From the NCBI GenBank assembly GCA_003427395.1, contig BFEA01000125.1, positions 2,844,045-2,871,470 on the forward strand: a stretch of DNA of 27,426 bases, in the 5' to 3' direction. Positions within the stretch are counted from its first letter, which is position 1, and each line of letters starts with the position of its first letter. Source of the stretch: Chara braunii (lineage: Eukaryota > Streptophyta > Charophyceae > Charales > Characeae). Below are positions 8,638 to 16,334 of this stretch, one piece after another. The translations under genes and the position numbers were made by a program. The notes under the pieces are model-generated. The model worked only from the letters and a program-made list of their open reading frames with translations, was not told where the DNA came from and made no database searches.

Positions 8638-9740
8638 TATATTGTCCGTCTAGTTAAGTATTTGTGTTAATGCATGTTCGTCTTCTATATGTTTTTCATA
8701 TTCTGTAGTTGTTGTTGGTGCATCTTTTACCCAAAGAAGACTATGTAATTGTAATGTACCACGTCCTTGTGTTTCGACCGTTCCATAGTAAGCATCAATA
8801 TATCCAAATAGCCCAGTTTTTATGGTTGGTGGTTGTGCTGTATTATCGTATCCTGCGATGTGTTTAAAAAAATATTGTTATTAATCTATCAAAAATTCGT
8901 ACAGAAGCTACCTTATCTTAATATCTTATTTTATTTATTTATGATATAGGTGTATATAGTTGTTTTTGTAAATTATTTCAGAAATTGTTAATTTTTTTTA
9001 GTCATGTATATGAGGCTATTGTGAAAGTTGTTTCTGTATTAGGAGTTCATGTTAGGAATATTGTAAGTTCACCAAATTTATCTCATGTTGAAAAAACTTC
9101 TTCACGATGCATTCGTCGTTCTGCATTGCTGCCCCAAACATAAGATGAAGTATATTCAACATGATGTAATAATTTTTGTGCAGCGTNAATGACTGGAGGG
9201 GTTCATGACCACATAATCTTCGTTGTTTGTTTTCTGAAGTTATTTCTAAATCTTTTTGAGAAATATTTGCTATAGGTTGTTTTATTTGTGGGTTGGTTGT
9301 CTATGTGATATGAGATATGGTATAACCACGTTCAATTGCTTCTTTATCGAACATAACTGAAGTGAAGTTTGAGTATTTTGCAAATTTCTCATGACTTAAA
9401 AGATAATAATGTTTTATGCATTTATATTTTGAAACCGGAATACGTCTATCAGATTTTTCTATGTGTCCACCACTATATAGAAAAATGTGAGGAAACATTT
9501 TTACTTCAACATCGGTATCGAATGTGTTACTGAATTTAGTTGATGATCGAATAACATAATTTTGAGACTCAATATTTATTTTTGTTTTATTGTTAAGAAT
9601 TTCTTTTGCTGTCATATTCATTGTTGAGGCGATTGTTTTTGTAAACAACTGTGTTTTTTCTATATAAATTTCTTCGTTTGTTGAATCTATTGTTTTTGCA
9701 ATAGAGTGTTCTTCGTTGTCGATTTTATCTACTCCAGAAC
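8638..9740 (-). pseudogene. Helitron N-terminal/Rep domain (HUH region)
   Basis: Three conserved blocks appear in order. First is VEVKMFPHIFLYSGGH ... RRIPVSKYKCIKHYY (frame 9648-9301), the Helitron-like N-terminal domain. Second is VWGSNAERRMHRE, then FGELTIFLT-stop-TPN (about 9150-9040). Third is GLFGYIDAYYGTVETQGRGT, directly followed by LQLHSLLW (about 8735-8800), the HUH nuclease block. Here the first His of HxH is Gln. Two TGA codons (9083-9085 and 9047-9049) lie where Trp would fit. A one-base shift occurs at an A7 run (8866-8872). The last frame meets the hAT insertion in phase and resumes at 6399. One N lies at 9187. Confidence 0.85.
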
Positions 9741-9922
9741 CACCTAATTAGTCTCATCCATTATACGAAAGAGTCGTCAAGAAACCTTAGCTCTTCGGTG
9801 GATTCTTGAATGCGCCTTGCGAAGACGACGTTTGACAAAAAAAAACATAAGTTTGTATCAATCTTTATCAGTTGAAATAAAGGATGCTTCTAAAACATAA
9901 GGATTTGTTAGAAAAAAAACGA

Positions 9923-9995
9923 TGATTACGACCGGACTCGAACCAGAGGCTTTTCCCTTACCAAGGGAATGCTCTACCACCTTAGCTACGTGGGC
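9923..9995 (-). tRNA. tRNA-Thr (GGT), organelle/bacterial type, degenerate acceptor
   Basis: The D arm GCTAAGGTGGTAGAGC is followed by anticodon arm TTCCC-TTGGTAA-GGGAA (anticodon GGT, Thr). The T arm TCTGG-TTCGAGT-CCGGT has one mismatch. Acceptor strands GCCCACG and CGTAATC pair only at the ends, with mismatches at positions 2-4. The gene is therefore probably damaged. Mismatches there could in principle be mended by the 5' tRNA editing known in some protist and chytrid mitochondria, but that is speculation. Confidence 0.7.
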
Positions 9996-10007
9996 TCACG
10001 AGGAAAT

Positions 10008-10080
10008 TGGAGACGATCAGACTTAAACTGATAACTTCATACTTGCAAAACATGCATTCTACCACTTGAACTACGCCCCC
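10008..10080 (-). tRNA. tRNA-Ala (TGC), organelle type
   Basis: Complete 73-nt cloverleaf. The acceptor GGGGGCG/CGTCTCC pairs throughout with two G-T wobbles, and the discriminator is A. The D arm is GTTC/GAAT. The anticodon stem CATGT/GTATG encloses TTTGCAA (anticodon TGC), and the T stem ATCAG/CTGAT is perfect. CCA is not encoded. The TAGTTCAAGTGGTAGAAT D region resembles mitochondrial and bacterial tRNAs more than cytosolic tRNA-Ala. It lies 12 bp from the Thr gene. Confidence 0.85.
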
Positions 10081-10087
10081 GACGGAA

Positions 10088-10175
10088 CGGAGGAAATGAG
10101 ATTTGAACCCATGATACAATTTTGTTGTATGTTGATTTAGCAAATCAATGCCTTCAGTGACTCCGCCATACCTCC
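10088..10175 (-). tRNA. tRNA-Ser (GCT), organelle type
   Basis: An 88-nt class II tRNA. The acceptor is GGAGGTA/TTCCTCC with one mismatch, and the discriminator is G. The anticodon arm is TTGAT-TTGCTAA-ATCAA (anticodon GCT). A long variable arm CATACAAC/TTGTATC and the T arm ATGGG-TTCAAAT-CTCAT follow. The long variable arm with this anticodon is typical of bacterial and plant- or protist-mitochondrial tRNA-Ser(GCU). It lies 7 bp from the Ala gene. Confidence 0.88.
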
Positions 10176-10189
10176 CGAAAATTTATTTT

Positions 10190-10620
10190 ATCTTTTGTGA
10201 GATTGTAAACTTTTGTGGATATAAATTCTCCGTTGTTTTTTTCTAAAGCATTGATTTTGTTTTCGTCTATTGGTATATGTTTATAATATTTATTATTTAA
10301 TTTATAAAATTGTAATAGTTGTCGAACAACACAATGACGAATTGAATGTTTTTTTTTTAATTTGTGTAAGTTGTGGTTCAGTGAATGAATATGTTGAAAT
10401 GATTCTATAAAAATTATTAGTATTTATTTATCTGGGTAGTAATGTTGCTGGTGTTCCTGGAATTGCATCAAACAGAAATAAGTGGGATCGAATGACTCGA
10501 TGTAAACCACCTCGTAAGAATCTTGTTTGTGCTATAATAGTAATTATATTTGTCATAACTAATTCTGGCTATGTAGGTTGTGGTATAAATTTAGGTAACT
10601 CCGATATAAAAAAATGATTA
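10190..10620 (-). pseudogene. Helitron N-terminal region, LPR and VRQLLQFY blocks
   Basis: Minus-strand frames give LPKFIPQPT-stop-PELV, then FLRGGLHRVIRSHLFLFD ... ATLLPR (10585-10440). In a shifted phase follows HCVVRQLLQFYKLNNKYYKH then IPIDE (10350-10260). These match the Helitron N-terminal order LT..E..LI ... G...l.G ... LPR ... vR..kV..aL.wL..nN..Y..I.id. A TAG and a TAA fall in the first part. The second part ends at the tRNA-bearing insert and resumes at about 9740. Confidence 0.7.
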
Positions 10621-10624
10621 GCGA

Positions 10625-10951
10625 TTACAAATTTTGACTACCTTGATTTTTTTTACTATCGACTAATGATTTTTCACAATTGTCACAAATATAAAATTCA
10701 ATTTCGTTTTCTTTGTCGTTTCTTTTGAATCCTCTTTTTGAAAGTAATAAGTCGATGAATTGTTTACTAAATTCAGTATAATCATAATATTCTTTTATAT
10801 CTTTATATAGATTTTCATCTGGATTTTTTAAAAATTTTATCATTTTGTCTATTATTTGTTGGTCTTTAGTTGTGTGTTTGTATATTTTATTTTTAAGTTC
10901 GAGTTCATCACATACACAGCAAATAGATTCTTGTAATCCTTCGAAACTCAT
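10625..10951 (-). pseudogene. Helitron N-terminal zinc region (DUF6570-like)
   Basis: This 108-codon frame opens with CCVCDE and ends with ICDNCEKSL. The two CxxC pairs about 75 residues apart are the layout of the zinc-binding N-terminal region of many Helitron proteins. The Leu/Lys/Asp-rich interior gives no further motif. It lies immediately upstream of the LPR block on the same strand. The ATG at 10951 is only the first Met of an open stretch. Coding similarity continues upstream to about 11080 (ITRTQNLQNYKNYEAFKN). Confidence 0.65.
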
Positions 10952-11294
10952 TTATTCTTGTAATATATATAATATTTCTCTTTTGATTTTTTCATAATCA
11001 GTATTTTTAAATGCTTCATAATTTTTATAATTTTGCAAATTTTGTGTTCTTGTGATCGTCTTTAATCTTTTATGTTTTATTATTGACGAGTTATTTTTAT
11101 TATTTCATATCTTATTATTTTTTATTATTATATTCCTGCAAGTTTTTTTAAGCGAATTTGTTTTTTGTAAAAAGTGTTTTCTTTTGTTTCAAATTTTTGT
11201 TTTTCAGTTATCGATGTGAAATTGAATAATAATTTATATAATATATTTTTTTTAATTTCAATTGATAGTTATTGTTTCATTTTTTTTTTTTTTC

Positions 11295-11446
11295 GTGCCT
11301 CTTTGTGCTACTCAGCGTCTTTTTCTATTTGATTACGACGTTGATGCTCCGTTTCATTTTGCCGACGAACTGTTTCTCGATTTTACTTTTGTTGTAATCG
11401 TTGCTCTTCATTCTTCATATCTGCATCAATCTTCTGCTTTATTGGA
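11295..11446 (-). pseudogene. Helitron N-terminal Arg/Gln-rich coiled segment
   Basis: Minus-strand translation reads DADMKNEEQRLQQK-stop-NRETVRRQNETEHQRRNQ, then IEKDAE-stop-HKEARK. Arg/Glu/Gln-rich heptad-like repeats of this kind begin many Helitron proteins. The two stops are TAA and TAG, each at a position where Gln would fit the repeat. The 79-residue plus-strand frame at the same place is its shadow. Confidence 0.55.
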
Positions 11447-11499
11447 AGGTGTTGTTTCACAACAAACAATTATTGAAAAACTTTATCAGAAACAAGTAT

Positions 11500-12300
11500 A
11501 AAGCTATTTTTAAAGGTTATGTTTTAAGAAAACAATTAAAATAGGATAAATTAAAATTTTAAAAGTGAAAAAAAAAAAAAAATAGAGAAGAGAAAAAAAA
11601 AAACTTACTAATAATTGATGAGTTTACATATAAGTATTGCAATGATCAAACGCTAAACAACAACAAAATGTTGCGGTTGTAAAAGTGAGAAAAAAATTGC
11701 AAAATAAAACTAATTAAATATGAGAGGAACTAATAATTTCACGATGACTATTTAATATAATATTTGATATTGTTATTATCTACTTATTATCGGACTTAAT
11801 GTATTGAAAATCATTTTTTAGTTCTCGTTTTTTTTTATTATTACCGCATCTAAGGAAGATTGTAAAACATTTTCTATTAATGGATTATATGCTTTTTTTT
11901 TTTTTTAAATATAAAAAATGGATTATAATTTCATTTGTCTATACAAAAATTGATTGAGAAAGTTTCCTTATCATTTATTTGTGTCGTTGTATCATGTAGC
12001 TTGATATTTGATTTGTGATCAGAAGATGATTGTTGCATATCATTGTTTATTGATGTCGACGCTTCACTTATGACCATTTCGTAAGAAGTTTCAAACTTTT
12101 ATTTATAATAATCAAATAACAAATGATCTGCAACACATGAAAATAAAACACAATTGTTTGACATTATTTTGTTAGTCAAGATCTATTGTTTAAACACATA
12201 ACATATGTAATTTCTTATAGCATTTTGAAGGTCATTTTCATAGGTGATGACAGTTGTATTTTGAAAATGTGATTTATGTAAATAAAATTAACTTCTGCTT
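11500..12300. other. AT-rich stretch without recognisable genes
   Basis: A- and T-rich, with homopolymer runs at 11567-11603 and 11897-11907. I see no coding, RNA or repeat structure I can name. Confidence 0.5.
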
Positions 12301-12329
12301 TTGACTTATAGTTTATTAAAACTTTTAGA

Positions 12330-13560
12330 TATTTGTACTTAAGCCTTTGCTTATGATCTAACCCCTTCAAAATCGTTATTTCTTATGACCTTCACGTAGG
12401 GTCTATATTATAGTTTCATATAACATTTGTATACAAGAAGGTGTCCCTTCATATGATCTTTACTTATTATCAATTCAAATCATCATGTGTCATTTTTTAA
12501 ATATATCAGTTTTCATCGCGTCGACTTAGGGTTTTTTGCACTTAGGGTTTGTCAATAATATTATTTCACTCTTAACTATAGTCTTTCCTAAGTCGTCATT
12601 CATCTGATCTTCACTTAGGGTTATTTTAAATCATGTGATATGTTTCATATCACAGTTTCAGATTACTTTTGTATGAAAAAAATATTCAAATTGTCAAAAG
12701 GTTGTCATCTGATATGTTTTGTGTCTATGTATGTCTGGTGAATTTCACTTAGAGCCTTTTGTTTTTAACTTATTTGAAATGATATTTGTACTTAGGCCTT
12801 CGTTTAGGGTCGTTGTTTGAAATGGTATTTGTACTTAGGCCTTGACTTAGGGTCTTTGTAGTTAGGCTTTAAAGTCAGGCTTATGATTGATTATGACCTT
12901 CACCTAGGGCCATATGAATTTTTTGAAATGATATTTGTACTTAGGCCTTCACTTAGGGTCATTGTTTAAAATGATATTTGTAGTTAGGTCCTCACTTAGG
13001 GCCTTTGTAGTTAAGGTTTAAAGTCATCATTCATGTGACCTTTACTTAGGGCTATTTTAAATCATATGTCCTGTTTCATATCACAGTTTCAGATGTGTTT
13101 TGTATACAAGAAATATTCAAATTGTCAAAAAGTAGTCATATTATATGTTTTCTGTCAATATATGTCTGGTGGCTTTCACTTAGAGCCTTTTGTTTTTGAC
13201 TTATGATTAATTATGGCCTTCACTGAACACCATATTCATTGTTTGAAATGATATTTGTACTTTGGCCTTGCATAGGGTCATTGTTTAAAATGATATTTGT
13301 ACTTAGGCTTTGAATTAGGGTCATGTGTTGTCAGGTCTTCGCTTAGGGTCATTTGTAATTAGGTCTTTACTTTGAATATGAAAGTTGACTTTACAAAAAA
13401 TGTCATTTCGTATGGCTTTCACTTAAAGCCATTAACTTTTAAAAAATGTCTTACGACTTTCACTTAGAGCCTTTCAAATGAGTTTATGAAAATTGTGTAT
13501 TTATATTAAACTATGGTATTTCCAAAGTCACCATTTCTTATAGGTTTTACTTATGACTCT
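12330..13560. repeat. Degenerate minisatellite with CTTAGGG core
   Basis: A loosely repeated unit contains GATATTTGTACTTAGGCCTT or close variants, followed by CACTTAGGGTCATTGTTT. Spacing is irregular at roughly 45-70 bp, with at least ten recognisable copies. A longer block containing GTCATTCATGTGACC, CATATCACAGTTTCAG and TTTCACTTAGAGCCTTTTG occurs twice (about 12590-12770 and 13020-13200), showing higher-order duplication. There are no open frames. Confidence 0.75.
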
Positions 13561-13730
13561 TATCATAGTTTCATATGACATTTATATAGATGAAAAAATT
13601 ATTTATACGATGTTTAGTTCAAACCATTTGAAATAACCATGCACTTTCAAAAAAAAAAAAAAAGATATATTGCCTGCGTTCCTCCGCTTGCTCTTTTAAT
13701 TCAAGCACTGACGGAGGTACTACAGGGGAG

Positions 13731-13819
<89 letters not shown>

Positions 13820-13820
13820 N

Positions 13821-13884
<64 letters not shown>
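13731..13884 (+). repeat. Poly(A) tract of about 154 bp
   Basis: A homopolymer broken only by an N at 13820. It follows GTACTACAGGGGAG and abuts the tRNA-derived sequence. It may be the tail of a retroposed transcript. The N suggests the true length is uncertain. Poly-Lys and poly-Phe frames across it are artefacts. Confidence 0.9.
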
Positions 13885-13886
<2 letters not shown>

Positions 13887-14050
13887 CGGCTCTAGTTTAG
13901 TTGGTACACCCCTGACCTGTTGAAATACAGACTCAAGTTCGAATCCAGATAACTTCAAATGAAAAGAATAAGACCATTCTCTATTCCCTGGGGGCAGTAA
14001 GTTCAATGATAATATCTAAAGGTCGTAGCCCTTTAATTTTTTTTATTTTT
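13885..14050 (+). mobile_element. tRNA-derived SINE-like sequence with RNA polymerase III promoter
   Basis: Box A TAGTTTAGTTGG (13893-13904) and box B AGTTCGAATCC (13936-13946) fit the internal pol III promoter consensus at tRNA-like spacing. Between them CTGTTGAAATACAG resembles a Phe (GAA) anticodon arm, but the acceptor arms do not pair, so it is not a working tRNA. A T-rich tract at 14035-14054 could end transcription. It is probably the head of a SINE whose body is short or degraded. Confidence 0.6.
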
Positions 14051-14054
14051 TTTT

Positions 14055-14340
14055 AACTGATTCGATGCTGATTACATTTATTCAGGCAACGAATGTGGCG
14101 ATTGGATGGTGATTGGATTGTTTCGAGCAATGGATGTGCTCATTGCATGATGATTATATTGATTCGGTCAAACTCTTCGGCCTTGCAATTTTTTCTATAG
14201 GTAGTCAGACACCTAGGCCATGCGCATGATTTTTTTCAGATGTGTTTATTAAGCGAATATTTTTCTAAAAATCATCAAACTCGGGGTACTTTTTGCACCC
14301 CGCTCTGAGCCTGTAGGGATTTGAAGCCGTTAATTTTCAC
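14055..14340. other. Stretch without recognisable genes
   Basis: Mixed composition at the border between the AT-rich left half and the GC-richer right half. It contains a short GATTGGATGGTGATTGGATTG repeat split by one base class. I see no coding signal. Confidence 0.4.
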
Positions 14341-14470
14341 GAGTTTTTTCCCTACCTGCCATCCCCGTTTTCAGGGGAGGGCAGGGGAGAAAAGAGAAAA
14401 AGAGAGTAGAAGGAGAAAGAAAAAACCATGGCCACGAATGTGGTATGACTTAGATCAGATACATGCCAAA

Positions 14471-14815
14471 CTGGCCTGAATGTGACTCAGGCCAGAGGCT
14501 TGGGAGTTCAAGAGTTGGTGAGGGGAACTTGGCTGGAAACAACCATTTTCTCGCTGAACCTGCACTCAGTGTAGGGCTAAGTGCAGGGAGAAGGGAGAAA
14601 AAAAGGGTGGCAGTTGAGTACAACTGCCACCCTAAGTGTGTGGCTGAGGTGAGACAGCCTCAGTCCGTTGATCTGGTTCGGATCAACGGCCCCAGGCAAG
14701 TGACAAATTTTGCCTGGGGGCAGCTGAGGCTGTTGCTGCCCTCCTCAGCCACTACAAAAGAGCCAGCTGTCCCCCAATTGCCTCACACTTGCCTCCAGCT
14801 GTCAGTGTGTGACAG
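14471..14815. repeat. Run of eight consecutive perfect hairpins
   Basis: Perfect inverted repeats follow one another. Stems are 14471-79/14487-95 (9 bp), 14560-67/14580-87 (8), 14604-16/14621-33 (13, AGGGTGGCAGTTG), 14644-49/14658-63 (6), 14665-73/14681-89 (9), 14690-99/14710-19 (10, CCCCAGGCAA), 14723-29/14743-49 (7) and 14799-804/14810-15 (6). Loops are 4-13 nt. The stretch precedes a TATA-like CTACAAAAG (14752-14760) in module A1. A 174-residue frame over it is not supported as a gene. Confidence 0.85.
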
Positions 14816-15076
14816 CACACTTGCCTCATCGCTAGAGTGCTGGAGAAGAGGTAGGAGTGCTGCCGGCGGAGCTGGAGGACTGCGGAGGAGCGCGACGAAG
14901 GAGAAGACAGCCATAGCTTTGGCTAGAACACTCTGCTCCACCCCTTGGCAGGCTGTTCTCAAGGGGGACTCTGCAGCAGCGTGGTGAAGAGCGGCAGCGG
15001 AGCGTGGGAAGGAGCGACGGGAGCACGGCAACGGGTGCCGAGCGATATTTTTCGGCAACCATAACCCATTTTTGTG

Positions 15077-15630
15077 GGGTTATGCTGCCGAAATACCACG
15101 ATGTCGGCGCGACACCTTTATTTTGAGGTGTGACGCTGCCGTTTTCACGGCACGTCGACGACCCTTTGTTTTGAAGAGTGACGCTGTTGTTTTCACGCCG
15201 CGGTAGTACAGCGCAGCGAAGCGCCGACGTCTTTTTGTGGTGGTACGGCACGGCGAAGCGCTGCCGTTTTTTTTACGATGGTACGACACAGCGAAGCGGT
15301 GCCATCTTTTTGCGGTGGTATGGCACGACGAAGTGCTGTCATTGTTTTTACGGTAGTACAGCATGGCGGAGCGCCGCCATCTTTTTGTGGTGGTACAGCA
15401 CGGGGAAGCACCGCCGTCTTTTGAGGTGGTACGGCATGGCGAAGCGCTGACGTTTTCTTTACGGTGGTACGACAAGGCGAAGCACTGCGTTTTTTTTTTT
15501 TACGGTGGTACGACACGGCGAAGCGCCGCCGTCTTTTGCGGTGGTACGACACGACGAAGCGCTACTGTTTTCTTTACGGTGGTACGACACGGCGAAGCGC
15601 TGCCGTTTTTCTTACGAGGGTTCGGCACGA
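15077..15630. repeat. Module A1 minisatellite, about 37-bp unit, 11 copies
   Basis: A leader (15077-15199) is followed by about 11 units of 36-41 bp with the core GGTGGTACGACACGGCGAAG then CGCTGCCG and a T-run ending in AC or GC. Units are individually distinguishable. The same units occur in the same order at 27047-27426. The array is open in several phases on both strands, but no frame has protein-like features. Confidence 0.93.
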
Positions 15631-16334
15631 CAATGGAATTGCGCCACGACAGTGGGACGTGCGGCGCGGTAGTGAATTTTTTTTCTTTCCTTTTTTTACG
15701 GCGCTGAAAGGTTTTTGTTGTACTGCGGCGTCTGTTTTTCTTGATGAAGGTCTGCTACCATTGTGTGTACGGCAGCAGCAGCGTGACATGGTGGAGGTTG
15801 ACGGCATGCGACGGTACGAAATCTGAGCGCGACAGGCAGGTTTAGTTTTTTATGCGGCACATGAGATAAATGTTTTATAGTTGGGACAACCTAACACTTG
15901 CGGCAGTGGGATTGAACTACTTGGGACTGCCAGGATTCAGTTGGGATTGACGTGAGACGCGGGAGGTCATTTGCGTCGGTTCCGACGCAGACCGTTTTGA
16001 TATTCGACACCCATTTTATTTTTCTGAGAAGTGTGGCGGAAACGGTTTTCGACTCAATAGTCATTCGACGACGTGTTTGACAACATGGGACCACCTAGAA
16101 CCACGTGGGACCATCTGGGACNGCTTGGAACCAATTGGGACTGACGTGGTACCAGACTGAGTGTTTTTCTGGGACGTGTGCGGCTTGCCGTTTTCACGCT
16201 TGGGTTACCATGAATGAGGCATGAGAGTGAGAGGTTGTTTGCTCAGGATTTTCCTTGAGACTACAACTTTCGGCGGCACACACGGCTTGTTGGTTAGCTT
16301 TCTTGAGTGAGCTAGAGCGCTTCTTCGACACCAC
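15631..16334. other. Spacer with degenerate TGGGAC-type repeats
   Basis: No supported gene. Between about 15880 and 16150 a degenerate short motif of the type TTGGGACNNNNTGGGACCA recurs with about 15-20-bp spacing, for example GGGACCACCTAGAACCACG then TGGGACCATCTGGGAC. One N lies at 16122. Confidence 0.5.

Larger units (their letters stand above)
9740..10185. mobile_element. Insert with organelle-type tRNA genes, probable mitochondrial DNA insertion
   Basis: Helitron homology stops near 9740 and resumes near 10190, and the two sides are neighbouring parts of the same protein. Between them lie three tRNA genes on one strand, spaced only 7-12 bp apart, as in compact organelle genomes. Another 180 bp (9741-9922) shows no recognised gene. 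It does contain a near-inverted pair GTCGTC/GACGAC around 9773-9831. A nuclear copy of mitochondrial DNA is the simplest reading. Borders are approximate, and I see no target duplication. Confidence 0.6.
2531..11446 (-). mobile_element. Decayed autonomous Helitron (Rep/helicase transposase), interrupted by two insertions
   Basis: All the signature parts of a Helitron transposase occur in the correct order on the minus strand. These are an N-terminal basic/Gln-rich and zinc-binding region, the Helitron-like N-terminal domain, an HUH-type Rep nuclease block, the YxxxYxxK tyrosine motif, a Cys/His block, and a PIF1-family SF1B helicase. Helitrons move by rolling-circle transfer using Rep plus helicase. 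The gene is split by a hAT-type insert (6408-8629) and by a tRNA-bearing insert (about 9740-10185). It has many in-frame TAA/TGA/TAG codons and only a few frameshifts. I could not place the 5' TC and 3' CTRR-hairpin termini, so the element borders are unknown. Individual segments are listed separately. Confidence 0.85.

Noticed and set aside
2531-11446. RIP (fungal CpA-to-TpA mutation) as sole explanation for the stops
   Set aside because: It would give CAA-to-TAA without indels, but the coding strand keeps many CA dinucleotides. Several stops are TGA at Trp-like sites, which RIP favours less than TAG. It is not excluded without a count against sister copies.
12330-13560. Interstitial telomere (TTAGGG) array
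   Set aside because: The hexamers are never in tandem. They are embedded in long, irregular AT-rich units.
13885-13960. Functional tRNA-Phe
   Set aside because: Box A and box B are good, but the acceptor and D stems do not pair. It is better explained as a SINE head.
13639-14006. Poly-Lys and poly-Phe frames
   Set aside because: Direct translation of the poly(A) tract.
14463-14987. 174-codon plus-strand frame
   Set aside because: No motif, and it lies over the hairpin run where pairing constrains the bases. It is probably chance in GC-rich DNA.
15200-15630. CRISPR-like array
   Set aside because: Units are contiguous and similar throughout, with no unique spacers, and the DNA is eukaryotic.
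15080-15826. Several overlapping frames in the 37-bp minisatellite, and again at 26984-27317
   Set aside because: Repeat period is variable and not a multiple of three. Frames exist on both strands, which is a by-product of few stop triplets in the unit.
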